The notes beneath the pieces are model-generated. The model had not been told where the DNA came from. It searched no databases and saw nothing but the letters and a program-made list of their open reading frames with translations. The translations under genes were made by a program, and so were the position numbers. A stretch of 64,000 bases of DNA from an uncultured Pelagibacteraceae bacterium (GTDB lineage Bacteria > Pseudomonadota > Alphaproteobacteria > Pelagibacterales > Pelagibacteraceae), in assembly GCA_902592675.1 (NCBI GenBank), contig CACJFJ010000001.1, positions 124,001-188,000 on the forward strand, written 5' to 3'. Positions 51,172-60,526 of this stretch are shown in pieces. Within the stretch, counting starts at the first letter, position 1. Each line of letters opens with the position of its first letter.

Positions 51172-52500
51172 TTATTCCTGACACTCCTTTTCAAGCCAAT
51201 TAGCAATACCTAAAAATCTATGATCATCGTATTTGTTGCCAATTAATTGAACTCCTAATGGTAGATTATTTTCACCTTCAAGTAAAGGCAGTGATATACA
51301 AGGCGTACCTAGATATGACCAGACTTTGTTAAATTCTGCTGTTCCTGTACTTTTTAATCCCTTAGGTGCAACTCCTGGACTAGATGGGGATAGAACTCCA
51401 TGATAATCTTCGAACACTTCCTCATAAGACTCATAACTTCTTTTCATGAAATCAATTGCCTCAGCATATTCTTTTGCAGTGTATTTATTTCCATTAGAAA
51501 TTGCATCCTGCATATACTTTGAAAGTTTTTTTTTAAATTTTTGAAAATAAACAGAAAAATTATTGGCTAAGTCTGTTTCATGAATAATTTTGTGATATTT
51601 GTGTATATCCTTAAAATATGAGGGAGTATCAAATATCTCTATATTTTTTTTAAAAGATTTTATAAAATATTCAAAAGACTCTCGCGATTTTTTATCAATT
51701 ATTTTCCAATGATCAGTTTTATAAAAAATAAACTTGGGCTCAAAAATTGGACCTTTCTTCGTTTCAGTTAAAATATTTTCTGTAGAATAATGGATTGTAG
51801 CTGAATCATATTTGTCTTTCTTTATTAAAACCTTTGCCAACATAGCTACATCTTCAACTTTACGACCAAACATACCAATTTGATCTAAGCTGTATGAGGT
51901 TCTTAGAACTCCATTTCTTGAAATAAGTCCATAGCTTGGTTTATAACCAACTACACCACAATAAGACGCTGGTCTTATTACAGATCCTCCTGTTTGAGAG
52001 CCAATAGAGGCTGGTGCCATAAAGGCAGCAACCGAAGCTGCTGATCCACTTGATGAACCACCTGGTGTTCTATCTTTGTCGTGAGGATTAGTTGTAGCTG
52101 GAGGTCCTAAGTAGGCAAGCTCTGAGGTTGCTGTTTTACCCATAACAATCGCTCCTGATGCGTGAAGCAAGTCAATTATTTCAGCATTTTGGGAATACGA
52201 TTTTCCTTTTCTGATTACAGTTCCACACTCAGTCGGCATATCAACAGTTCCTATGATATCTTTAACTGCTATAGGCACTCCATGTAGTGGTCCTACTGGC
52301 TTTCCTGATCTTCTATGATCATCAGCCTCAGCTGCTTTTTCTAATAAAACTTTTTTATCAAAATGTGCCCAAGCTTTTACATCTTTTTCAAACTTATTTA
52401 CTCTTTCAATATATTTTTCACAAACCTCGACTGATGTAAGTTGGGCATCTTTTATTTTTTTTGCCAGATCCTCAAGACTTAAAGAAAAAATATCTGTCAT
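51172..52500 (-). CDS. Amidase-signature hydrolase
   Basis: The 442-aa protein has the Lys-Ser-Ser triad of the amidase signature family: Lys in GVPIAVKDIIG, the cis-Ser and nucleophile Ser in PGGSSSGSAASVAAF and SIGSQTGGSVIRPASYCG. The C-terminal PCISLPLLEGENNLPLGVQL also fits. It hydrolyses a small amide or ester. GatA is the main alternative, but no gatB or gatC lies beside it and it shares a run with TRAP genes. Substrate-supply for the transporter module is an inference. Confidence 0.88.
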   Translation of the reverse strand: MTDIFSLSLEDLAKKIKDAQLTSVEVCEKYIERVNKFEKDVKAWAHFDKKVLLEKAAEADDHRRSGKPVGPLHGVPIAVKDIIGTVDMPTECGTVIRKGKSYSQNAEIIDLLHASGAIVMGKTATSELAYLGPPATTNPHDKDRTPGGSSSGSAASVAAFMAPASIGSQTGGSVIRPASYCGVVGYKPSYGLISRNGVLRTSYSLDQIGMFGRKVEDVAMLAKVLIKKDKYDSATIHYSTENILTETKKGPIFEPKFIFYKTDHWKIIDKKSRESFEYFIKSFKKNIEIFDTPSYFKDIHKYHKIIHETDLANNFSVYFQKFKKKLSKYMQDAISNGNKYTAKEYAEAIDFMKRSYESYEEVFEDYHGVLSPSSPGVAPKGLKSTGTAEFNKVWSYLGTPCISLPLLEGENNLPLGVQLIGNKYDDHRFLGIANWLEKECQE

Positions 52501-52506
52501 TTAAAA

Positions 52507-53868
52507 TTAATTTGCGAATAATGTCTCTGGTAACCAAAGTGCTATTCCAGGAAATAAATACATTAAAACCATCGCTAAAATTACAATACCTAAGAAAGGC
52601 ATTATTCCTGCAAAAATTTGCATAAGTTCAACATTCTTTGATTGAACTCCTTTCAAATAATAAGCTGACATTGCCATGGGGGGTGTAAGAAATGAGGTTT
52701 GTAAGTTTAAAGCGATTAGCATTGCAAAAAAATATGGGTTAACTCCAAAAAATTCAACTAATGGTAAAAAAATTGGCACAAATATAATTAATATCTCGGT
52801 CCATTCTAGAGGCCATCCTAATAAAAATATAATTAATTGGGTAATAACTAAAAATTGCCAAGGTTGTAAATTTAAAGATTTAAAAAAATGCTCAAAAACT
52901 TCATGGCCACCTAAGTATGAAAATACTGAGGCAAAAGTCCAGGATCCAATAAATAACCACATGATCATAGCTGTTGTTTTTGCTGTAAGAAAAACTGACT
53001 CCTTAAAATTTTTCCACTTCAGAGTTTTGTAAAAATATGAAAGCACTAATGAACCAAATGCACCGACAGCAGCTGCCTCTGCTGGAGTTGCTATACCTGC
53101 TAATATTGTTCCTAAAACTAGTATTATTAGAGAAAATAATGGTAAGAAAGAAACCAAAACCTCTTTCATAATTACCGCAGTAGGAGGTATCTCTTCAGCT
53201 GCAGGTTTTGGAGCTATCGAGGGATTCATCCAGGCCCTAAATATTGCATAACCAATATAAAGTCCTGCTAACATTAATCCTGGGAAAATTGCAGCTGCAA
53301 ATAACCGTAAAGGCGACAATTGAGCAATAACAGAATAGACTATTAACATAATGCTAGGTGGAATCAAAATTCCTAGACAACCACCAGAACAGATAATTCC
53401 AGATGCAAATTTTTTATCGTATCCAGCTTTAATCATAGCTGGCCAAGCAAGAAGACCCATTAACGTTACTACTGCTCCAATGATACCTGTTGCAGTTGAG
53501 AAGAGTGCACAAGTGATTAATGCAGCTACTGCCATTGAAGCTGGAAGTTTGTGAGATGCTAATCTTATTGCAAAAAATAATTTTGCAACAATTCCAGCTC
53601 TTTCGACTAAATATCCCATAAACAAAAAGAGAGGGACTGCAGTCAACACATTGTTGTCCATTACAGTATAAGTATTTTGAACAAAGAGTTGAAATATCCT
53701 GTTATCAAATAGATGCTCCATCTTGGTTGGATCAAAATAAGCGTAATATCCAAAACCTAACCCCATCGCCATTAAAGTGAAAGCAATAGGAAAACCTAAT
53801 AAGACGGCAAATAGAAATATCCCCATCATCATAATTGCTACTTCTGGATTTGTTAAACTAAATAACAT
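52507..53868 (-). CDS. dctM: TRAP transporter large membrane subunit (DctM type)
   Basis: The 453-aa protein has about 12 membrane helices and the DctM signatures GILIPPSIMLIVYSV, ATPAEAAAVGAFGSLVL and TQLIIFLLGWPLEWTEILI. It is the ion-coupled translocation channel of a tripartite ATP-independent periplasmic transporter. Its start overlaps the dctQ stop by 11 bases. It probably needs sodium, like marine TRAP systems (inference). Confidence 0.95.
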   Translation of the reverse strand: MLFSLTNPEVAIMMMGIFLFAVLLGFPIAFTLMAMGLGFGYYAYFDPTKMEHLFDNRIFQLFVQNTYTVMDNNVLTAVPLFLFMGYLVERAGIVAKLFFAIRLASHKLPASMAVAALITCALFSTATGIIGAVVTLMGLLAWPAMIKAGYDKKFASGIICSGGCLGILIPPSIMLIVYSVIAQLSPLRLFAAAIFPGLMLAGLYIGYAIFRAWMNPSIAPKPAAEEIPPTAVIMKEVLVSFLPLFSLIILVLGTILAGIATPAEAAAVGAFGSLVLSYFYKTLKWKNFKESVFLTAKTTAMIMWLFIGSWTFASVFSYLGGHEVFEHFFKSLNLQPWQFLVITQLIIFLLGWPLEWTEILIIFVPIFLPLVEFFGVNPYFFAMLIALNLQTSFLTPPMAMSAYYLKGVQSKNVELMQIFAGIMPFLGIVILAMVLMYLFPGIALWLPETLFAN

Positions 53869-54451
53869 CTTCTTTGTTTCCTTGTTGTGAAGTTCTCATT
53901 AATACTTTTTCAGTTTCTTCAGCATCACGTTCTGTCCCTCTTTCAGGCCAACTACCTGTTTGAATACAAATGATACATCTAAATACCTCTCCAATTCCTT
54001 GAAGTGTTAAAAGTGTTCCAGATAATGGTATTAAAGATTTTGCCATATAAATTTGAATTTGTGCAGGACTATTCCAACTTGTTTCTTTAATTTTCCATGC
54101 TAACGCTGCATACTCGTAACCATAAAAAGCTAAAGCAATAACACCAGGGAAAAAGAATATAAAATATAAAACAACATCTATCCAAGCTTGTGTTCTTTGA
54201 GAAAATAATCTGTATATTACGTCTCCTCTAACATGTGCTTCGGTGCATAAAGTATAAGCTCCTGCCATCATAAAAATTGCGCCGTACATCTGAAGACTAA
54301 AATCAAAATTCCATAAGGTTGGTGCATTTAAAGCGTAAGCCATAAAAACTTCATAGCATGTTCCACCCATCAAAATAACTATACACCATGAGAATGCTTT
54401 GCCCATTGAGACACTCAAACGATCAGCAAATTTTATGTAAGATCTCATCAT
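53858..54451 (-). CDS. dctQ: TRAP transporter small membrane subunit (DctQ type)
   Basis: The 197-aa protein has four predicted helices and GKAFSWCIVILMGGTCYEVF. It also has the DctQ-typical TLCTEAHVRGDVIYRL and PAQIQIYMAKSLIPLSG. It forms the membrane complex with DctM. The C-terminal tail is acidic. A strong intrinsic terminator lies between dctP and this gene, so it is expected to be less expressed than dctP. Confidence 0.92.
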   Translation of the reverse strand: MMRSYIKFADRLSVSMGKAFSWCIVILMGGTCYEVFMAYALNAPTLWNFDFSLQMYGAIFMMAGAYTLCTEAHVRGDVIYRLFSQRTQAWIDVVLYFIFFFPGVIALAFYGYEYAALAWKIKETSWNSPAQIQIYMAKSLIPLSGTLLTLQGIGEVFRCIICIQTGSWPERGTERDAEETEKVLMRTSQQGNKEDVI

Positions 54452-54491
54452 AGATATAGACTCTTATTGAATTGTTGTGAATTAATCAAAT

Positions 54492-54514
54492 AAAAAAGGG
54501 GGCCGAAGCCCCCT
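54492..54514 (-). terminator. Intrinsic terminator between dctP and dctQ
   Basis: On the minus strand AGGGGGC pairs with GCCCCCT around a TTCG loop, a perfect 7-bp stem closed by the extra-stable C(UUCG)G tetraloop. Six T (54497-54492) follow at once. It lies about 25 bases after the dctP stop and 40 before the dctQ start. It is the strongest terminator-like structure in the window. Confidence 0.92.
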
Positions 54515-54536
54515 CATTAAAATTTTTAAAAGTTAA

Positions 54537-55691
54537 TTATATCTTAACTTTTCCAATTGGACCAAACTCATTTTCATATGCAAGTTTGTAATTAGGCTGA
54601 TTCATCAGCAAGTACTTCATTACTCTCTTCGCATAAGCTTTTTGAGAATCAACAACTTTCTTAAAGAAAGGATCTTTCTTATTGAAATCACCGATTACTT
54701 TGTCCCAACCTTTTAATTGTTGAGCCAAAATCTCATCTGAAGTTTGGTAAACATTCACTTTATGCTCATTCATCAACTTAGCTAAGTCAGCTGAGTATCT
54801 TACTAAAGCTTTAAAGTAGTTGTCACTGTTTGCAGCATAAGCAGCATTTTTCAATATTGCTTTATGCGCAGGTGATAAACTATTAAATGTTTTTTTGTTA
54901 ACTGGTATCTCAAACATCTCTTGAGATTGGTGGAAGCTTCCTAAGTGATAGTGCTTAGAAACGTCTTGCATACCAAACTGAGAGTCTGAAGTTGGGTTGT
55001 TAAACTCAGCAGCTTCAATCAAACCAGTTTTCATAGCTGGCTGAATTTCACCACCTGGTAATTGTCTAACTACCATTCCCATTGCAGTTAAAACGTTAGT
55101 CGCTAGACCAACTGTTCTGTACTTCATACCTTTAACATCAGATACTTTAGTTACGTTCTTTTTGAACCAACCAAAAGGCTGTGCTGGCATAGGCATATGG
55201 AAAAAACCAATATAATCGAAACCAACTTTTGCAAGTGTTTCATCATACAGTTTTCTTCCTCCACCATACTCCATCCATCCCATAACTTCTTGAGATGACA
55301 TACCATATGAAGGACCAGTTCCAAATAATGATGCAGCTGGATTTTTACCATACCAATATGCTGTCACCCAGTGACCCATATCAACTACACCAGAACTTAC
55401 TGCTTGTCCGATTTCTGAAGTCTTTACAACTGCTCCAACTGGTTGAAGATCAATCTGAAGCGAACCTCCAGACATTTCTTTTACCATGTTGCAATAGTCT
55501 CCAGCCATTTCAAAAAAGATATTTGCTCCACTAGGCCATGCAGCTTGCATCTTTAAAGTTGTTGCAGCATTTGCCTTAACGTATGGCATTGCAACAGCGG
55601 CTGCAGCTATAGCTCCAGTCTTAGCAGCAGTTTTAAAGAACTTACGTCTTGAAGATGTTTTTATCTTCAATGATTTGTTTTCTTTAGTCAT
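54537..55691 (-). CDS. dctP: TRAP transporter solute-binding protein (DctP type, TakP-like)
   Basis: The 384-aa protein has a Tat-like signal with SSRRKFFKTAAKTG and AAAAVAMPYVKANA (cleavage near residue 42). The mature part has GSLQIDLQPVGAVV and YGKNPAASLFGTGPSYGMSS. GGEIQPAMKTGLIEAAEF, around residues 218-235, matches the ligand Arg/acid region of TakP/lactate-type binding proteins for 2-oxo or 2-hydroxy monocarboxylates. An AGGAG site precedes the start. It is periplasmic, with the strong terminator downstream favouring higher output than dctQM. Confidence 0.93.
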   Translation of the reverse strand: MTKENKSLKIKTSSRRKFFKTAAKTGAIAAAAVAMPYVKANAATTLKMQAAWPSGANIFFEMAGDYCNMVKEMSGGSLQIDLQPVGAVVKTSEIGQAVSSGVVDMGHWVTAYWYGKNPAASLFGTGPSYGMSSQEVMGWMEYGGGRKLYDETLAKVGFDYIGFFHMPMPAQPFGWFKKNVTKVSDVKGMKYRTVGLATNVLTAMGMVVRQLPGGEIQPAMKTGLIEAAEFNNPTSDSQFGMQDVSKHYHLGSFHQSQEMFEIPVNKKTFNSLSPAHKAILKNAAYAANSDNYFKALVRYSADLAKLMNEHKVNVYQTSDEILAQQLKGWDKVIGDFNKKDPFFKKVVDSQKAYAKRVMKYLLMNQPNYKLAYENEFGPIGKVKI

Positions 55692-55827
55692 TATTACTCC
55701 TATTAAAGTTAATTAACTCTATTAATTTAAACATAGATTCAGATTAGAGTCTTTCTAAAAATTAAAGTCTGACGAAAAAAAAGCTTAGATGTCGCAGAAA
55801 TTAAATTAAATTCAATCCTAGGTAGAA
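55692..55827. other. Intergenic region upstream of dctP
   Basis: This 136-base gap holds the dctP ribosome-binding site (complement of CTCCT at 55697-55701) and the perfect palindrome GTTAATTAAC at 55708-55717. No clear -35/-10 pair is visible, but the gap is the natural site of the dctP promoter. No tRNA or further gene is seen. Confidence 0.5.
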
Positions 55828-56781
55828 TTAATTTACTTTATTTCTACAATCCCCTGTATCAAAAAATTCCACGATATTATCAATCGCTAAATTTGCCATT
55901 GCAGTTCGTGTTTCTTTAGTAGCGCTTCCTAAATGAGGTAAGATAAAAGCACTTTTATGATTTAAATAACCTGAGTTTAAATTTGGCTCGTTTTTATAAA
56001 CATCTAAACCAACCGCATAAACTTTTCTTCTATTTAATGCATCTATCATTGCATCATCATCAACAATGTCTCCTCTAGCAATATTAGTAACTATGGCTCC
56101 TTTAGGTAAATACTCAATGGTGTCTTTATTTATCAAATCAATTGTCTCTTTTGATGCTGGACAACAAATTGATAGTACTTCAGATTGTTCAAGTAAATCT
56201 CTCAAATTTTGATGATATATAGCTCCATCCTCTTTTTCGTCATTAAGCTTAGACCTATTATGATAATGAATAATCATTCCCAAAGATTTTGCCACTTTAG
56301 CAATTTTTTGTCCTATTCTTCCCATGCCTAAAATACCTAATTTTGTTCCAGTTAATTGTTTTCCAATCAAATAATCAGCTGACCACTTCCAGCCACCTTG
56401 TCTTGCGCTCTCAATTCCCTCTGACGCTCTTCTGCATGCACCTAGAATTAAAAGAACTCCAATCTCTGCAGTTGCATCTGTTAGCACATCAGGAGTATTT
56501 GTGACAGCTATACCTCTTTTTTTTGCTGCATCTAAATCAATATTTCCAAAACCCACTGCAAAGTTTGAGATTATTTTTACAGATTCAGGAAGCTTATTAA
56601 TAGTATCTGAGTCAAGCTTCTCAGTTAAAGATGATAGAATACCATCACATCCATTACTTAATTCAATAATTTTTTTTTGAGAATAAAGTTCGTCATTTGA
56701 ATTTAAAATTGCTTTAAAATTTGTTTCGGCTTTATCTTCGCATGATCTAAGTAATCTTCTAGTAACCAAAATTTTTTTCAT
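55828..56781 (-). CDS. D-isomer-specific 2-hydroxyacid dehydrogenase (glyoxylate reductase-like)
   Basis: The 317-aa protein has the NAD-binding motif LGILGMGRIGQKIAKVAKSL. The catalytic Arg is in NIARGDIVDDDAM, the Glu in YKNEPNLNS and the His in LPHLGSATKETR. It interconverts 2-oxo and D-2-hydroxy acids with NAD(P)H, perhaps glyoxylate or hydroxypyruvate. It lies between dctP and the FAD oxidase and is part of the 2-hydroxyacid module. It starts four bases after the GlcD-like stop. Confidence 0.9.
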   Translation of the reverse strand: MKKILVTRRLLRSCEDKAETNFKAILNSNDELYSQKKIIELSNGCDGILSSLTEKLDSDTINKLPESVKIISNFAVGFGNIDLDAAKKRGIAVTNTPDVLTDATAEIGVLLILGACRRASEGIESARQGGWKWSADYLIGKQLTGTKLGILGMGRIGQKIAKVAKSLGMIIHYHNRSKLNDEKEDGAIYHQNLRDLLEQSEVLSICCPASKETIDLINKDTIEYLPKGAIVTNIARGDIVDDDAMIDALNRRKVYAVGLDVYKNEPNLNSGYLNHKSAFILPHLGSATKETRTAMANLAIDNIVEFFDTGDCRNKVN

Positions 56782-56785
56782 TTTT

Positions 56786-58159
56786 CTAATTTAAATCAAA
56801 TATTTTACCTGGATTCATTATATTATTTTGGTCAATGCTTTTTTTTATAGTTTTCATTAATGGAATACAGTCACCATGTTCCTGTATTAGATAAGATTTT
56901 TTATGAAGTCCTACTCCATGTTCACCTGTTATTGTTCCATTCAATTCTAGAGTTTTTTTAATTAATAAATCGCTAAAATCTCTAATTTTGTCATACGTCC
57001 CTACTTCCTTTGGATCATAAGGCAAAATTACATGAAAGTTTCCATCCCCTAAGTGACCAACCATTGGAGCCCTTAGACCTAATTTTTTTGTTTGTTCCTC
57101 TGCATAATTTACACATTCAGTTATATTTGAAATAGGTAAACATACGTCGGTTGAATACACTCTGCCGTTATTTATCAAAGCTTTTACAGAATAATAAACA
57201 TCCCATCTCGCTTTCCAAAGTTTGTTTCTTTCCTCTAAATCTTTTGCCCATTTGAATGAACTTCCATTATTATCTTTGCTTATTTCTTCAACTATCTTTA
57301 TGTTTTCTTGATTGGATGTTTCCGATCCATGAAATTCAAAAAATAAAGTTGGTACCGCTTCTACATTTTTCAATTTTGAGTAATTTATACTAATTTCCAT
57401 TTGCTCTTTATTTAGCATCTCAATTCTTGCAATAGGTACACCGTACTGAATTACTTGCTGAGCAGTTAGCACTGCTGCCTCCAAAGATGAGAAATGGCAT
57501 ACAGCACTCATAATGCTTTCAGGAATTGGAGATAGTCTTAGTTGAATTTCTGTGATTATGCCTAAAGTCCCCTCAGATCCTATAAAGAGATTTGTTAGGT
57601 TATAACCAGCCGAAGTTTTTTTAGTTCTGCTCCCAGTTTGAATAATGTCCCCATTAGGCAGGACAACTGTAAGTCCAGTAATCACTGTTTTCATGGTGCC
57701 ATATTTGACTGCCATTGTGCCCGAAGCTGAAGTTGATGCCATGCCACCTATTGCAGCGTTCGCGCCAGGATCAATTGGAAAAAAAACTCCATCTTCTCTT
57801 AGATATTCATTTAACTGTTCTTTAGTTACACAGGCTTGAACCCTACAATCAAAATCAGCTGTATTTACACTTAAGATCTTATTCATTTTTTCTAGAGAAA
57901 TAGTGATACCTTTGTCATTGCCAACAACATTACCCTCTAACGAAGTTCCGGTTCCAAAAGGAACCACAGGAATTTTGTGATCATTGCATAAACTTAATAT
58001 TTTCGAAACCTCTTCATTTGTCTCCGGAAAAACTACTGCTTTTGACAATACAGGATCATAAGTGTCCTCACCTCTCGCATAATTTGCTCTGGTAGACTCT
58101 GATGTTGAAAATCTTCCATTAAAGATTTTTTTTAGTTCTGCTTGTACTAGATCATTCAT
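56786..58159 (-). CDS. FAD-linked D-2-hydroxyacid dehydrogenase (GlcD/D-lactate dehydrogenase-like)
   Basis: The 457-aa protein has the FAD-binding 4 domain (VVPFGTGTSLEGNVVG, GAIGGMASTSASGTMAVKYG split near residues 139-160, LFIGSEGTLGIITEI). The FAD-oxidase C-terminal domain has GHLGDGNFHVILPYD and GTITGEHGVGLHKKSYL. These enzymes oxidise D-lactate, glycolate or D-2-hydroxyglutarate and pass electrons to the respiratory chain. D-lactate from GloB is one possible substrate. No glcE or glcF lies beside it, arguing for a single-subunit D-lactate-type enzyme. Confidence 0.9.
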   Translation of the reverse strand: MNDLVQAELKKIFNGRFSTSESTRANYARGEDTYDPVLSKAVVFPETNEEVSKILSLCNDHKIPVVPFGTGTSLEGNVVGNDKGITISLEKMNKILSVNTADFDCRVQACVTKEQLNEYLREDGVFFPIDPGANAAIGGMASTSASGTMAVKYGTMKTVITGLTVVLPNGDIIQTGSRTKKTSAGYNLTNLFIGSEGTLGIITEIQLRLSPIPESIMSAVCHFSSLEAAVLTAQQVIQYGVPIARIEMLNKEQMEISINYSKLKNVEAVPTLFFEFHGSETSNQENIKIVEEISKDNNGSSFKWAKDLEERNKLWKARWDVYYSVKALINNGRVYSTDVCLPISNITECVNYAEEQTKKLGLRAPMVGHLGDGNFHVILPYDPKEVGTYDKIRDFSDLLIKKTLELNGTITGEHGVGLHKKSYLIQEHGDCIPLMKTIKKSIDQNNIMNPGKIFDLN

Positions 58160-58196
58160 TTTAAGATATTAGTAAAAATTAAATAAAAAATACAGC

Positions 58197-59363
58197 TTAT
58201 TTAGTCAACATTTTCTTTATGTTTTCTAAAGCTTGAGAAATATTATCTCTAGAAGCAGCAAAACTAAATCTAACGTAATTTTGGCAAGTTTCACCAAAAG
58301 CTGACCCTGGTACGATTGCTACTCCAGCTTCATGCATGGACTTTCTTGCAAATTCAGCACCATTCATTCCAGTTCCTATTACTTTAGGAAATGCATAAAA
58401 AGCTCCTCCTGGTAAACTGCATTCTACACCTGGTAAATCGTTTAAACCCTTATGAATTAATTCTCTTCTTTGAGTGAATTTTTCCATCATTTGATCAATA
58501 GAGTCATCTGGTCCATCTAATGCAGCAATTCCAGCAAATTGAGCTGCAGCATTTACACAAGAAACACTATTAATTAATAATTTATTAACATGTTCTATAA
58601 GATGTTGTGGCCAAAAACTCCAACCAAGCCTCCAACCAGTCATTGAATAAGCTTTACTCCACCCCTCTAACACTATCAGCCTTTCTCTCAACTCTGGATA
58701 ATTAAAAAATGATGGCATCTCTTTTCCATCAAAAATTTGTCTACTGTAAATTTCATCACTTAGTATCGTTACATGAGGGTGTTTTTTAAGACCATCAGCT
58801 AAAAAATCAATATCACTTCTATCAACAAAACTTCCAGTTGGATTATTAGGATTAATTAAGATCAGCAATCGAGTTTTTTCAGTGATTAAAGATAATATTT
58901 TATCTGGATTAAATTTAAGATCTTTATCTTCTGTTAAATCATAAGGAACTGATTTTGAACCAGTATAATTTATCATCGACTCATAAATTGGAAAAGCTGG
59001 TGTAGGATGAATTATCTCTGCACCTGGTTCTCCAAAACATTGTATAGCATAATGCATTGTTGGCTTACCTCCAGGCATAATAAGAATTCTTTCAAAATCA
59101 ACATCAACATTATAACGTCTTTTTATCCATCTTGTTACAGCCTGGCGACATTCAGGAATACCATTTGACATTACATATCCATGGTGTCCATCATCTAGTG
59201 CTTTCTTGGCTGCTTCAACTACATGTTTGGGAGTTTTAAAATCTGGTTGTCCCAATCCTAAATGTATCATGGGTTTTCCCTGAGCTTCTAATTTTTTTGC
59301 CTCTGCTAATACACTAAACGCTGACTCAGTTCCTAATCTTTCTAAACTTTTAGCTAATTTCAT
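58197..59363 (-). CDS. Class I pyridoxal-phosphate aminotransferase
   Basis: The 388-aa protein has HLGLGQPDFKTPKHVVEAA, LINPNNPTGSFVDRSDI and ILSDEIYSRQIF. The PLP Lys is in LEGWSKAYSMTGWRLGWSF. It belongs to the aspartate/aromatic aminotransferase fold I family. Position between 2-hydroxyacid oxidising enzymes suggests that it transaminates the 2-oxo acids they make (inference). A GGGGGG ribosome-binding site precedes the start. Substrate is not readable from the sequence. Confidence 0.9.
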   Translation of the reverse strand: MKLAKSLERLGTESAFSVLAEAKKLEAQGKPMIHLGLGQPDFKTPKHVVEAAKKALDDGHHGYVMSNGIPECRQAVTRWIKRRYNVDVDFERILIMPGGKPTMHYAIQCFGEPGAEIIHPTPAFPIYESMINYTGSKSVPYDLTEDKDLKFNPDKILSLITEKTRLLILINPNNPTGSFVDRSDIDFLADGLKKHPHVTILSDEIYSRQIFDGKEMPSFFNYPELRERLIVLEGWSKAYSMTGWRLGWSFWPQHLIEHVNKLLINSVSCVNAAAQFAGIAALDGPDDSIDQMMEKFTQRRELIHKGLNDLPGVECSLPGGAFYAFPKVIGTGMNGAEFARKSMHEAGVAIVPGSAFGETCQNYVRFSFAASRDNISQALENIKKMLTK

Positions 59364-59374
59364 TTTTTTCCCCC

Positions 59375-60526
59375 CTATTTTCTATAGATTAATTTTGAAC
59401 TATTCAACTCTTTTAAACTCTTGCAGCCCATTAAAACCATATTTCTATTTATCTCATCATGCATATTTTGTAATAAATGTTCTACTCCTCGTTGACCTCC
59501 TGCAGCTAATGAAAACAAAAACATTTTACCAAAACTACAAGCTTTAGCACCTGCAGCGACAGCTTTTAAAACGTGAGTTCCTCTTCTCACACCTCCATCT
59601 AAAATAATTTCCAATTTATCTCCCACTGCATCAGATATAGCTTTAACTTGATCAAAAGGAGATCTAGACCCATCAAGTTGTCGGCCCCCATGATTAGAAA
59701 TCATTATAGCAGTACACCCAATATCAATTGCTTTTTTTGCATCTTCAACTGACATAACTCCTTTAAGTGCAAAAGGTCCGTTCCATTTTTTTGCACAGTA
59801 CTCGGCATCTTTCCATCCCATTAACGGATCATACTGCTCATTAATATATTCGATTACTGACTTTGCAATATTTGTTCCTTTGTCAGTTTTTTTTTTAACA
59901 TTTGAAAGCTCAAATTTTTTTCCTTTTAAATAATTAAATACCCATGTTGGTCTCATCGCAAAACTCATTAGACTTTGAATTGTTAATTTTGGTGGTGTTG
60001 TAAATCCTGTTCTATGATCTTTTTCTCTGTTACCTGCAACTAATGTATCTACTGTCAGGCACATCGCGTCAAATCCTGATCTTCTTGATCTATCAATCAA
60101 ATCGTCCGTTATTGATTTGTCTTTATGAACATAAAGTTGAAACAATTTTGGACCGCTAGAAATATTCGAAATCTCCTCAATAGAGTTATTACTCATGGAT
60201 GACATACTATAAAAAGTTCCAAATTTTTCTGCTGCTCTTGCTGAAGCTTTATCACCGTCAATGTGATAAAGTCTTTGCATAGCAGCTGGTGAAAGAAAAA
60301 TTGGCATATCTATTTTTCTTCCAAATAAAGTTGTTGATAGATCTGGTTTACCAACATTTGAAAGAACATTAGGAACTAAGTCACACTCATTAAATGAATC
60401 TGTATTTCGTTTTAAAGTAGTTTCGTCATCTGACCCACCATCTATGTAGTGAAAAATCGGTGAGGGTAATTTTTTCTTAGCTAGTTTTCTAAAATCATCG
60501 AAATTATAGCAGTTTTTTAAGCTCAC
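59375..60526 (-). CDS. FMN-dependent L-2-hydroxyacid dehydrogenase, copy 2 (LldD-like)
   Basis: The 383-aa protein has the alpha-hydroxyacid oxidase fold: SPIFHYIDGGSDDETTLKRN, AMCLTVDTLVAGNREKDHR and the active-site ISNHGGRQLDGSRSPFDQ, with the catalytic His and Arg. ILDGGVRRGTHVLKAVAAGA binds FMN phosphate. It oxidises L-lactate or a related L-2-hydroxy acid. It is the paralogue of the gene just upstream, sharing one base with its stop (60526). The pair arose by tandem duplication. Confidence 0.9.
   Translation of the reverse strand: MSLKNCYNFDDFRKLAKKKLPSPIFHYIDGGSDDETTLKRNTDSFNECDLVPNVLSNVGKPDLSTTLFGRKIDMPIFLSPAAMQRLYHIDGDKASARAAEKFGTFYSMSSMSNNSIEEISNISSGPKLFQLYVHKDKSITDDLIDRSRRSGFDAMCLTVDTLVAGNREKDHRTGFTTPPKLTIQSLMSFAMRPTWVFNYLKGKKFELSNVKKKTDKGTNIAKSVIEYINEQYDPLMGWKDAEYCAKKWNGPFALKGVMSVEDAKKAIDIGCTAIMISNHGGRQLDGSRSPFDQVKAISDAVGDKLEIILDGGVRRGTHVLKAVAAGAKACSFGKMFLFSLAAGGQRGVEHLLQNMHDEINRNMVLMGCKSLKELNSSKLIYRK

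Noticed and set aside
51172-52500. GatA (glutamyl-tRNA amidotransferase subunit A)
   Set aside because: The amidase signature is shared, but no gatB or gatC lies nearby and the gene sits with TRAP transporter genes.
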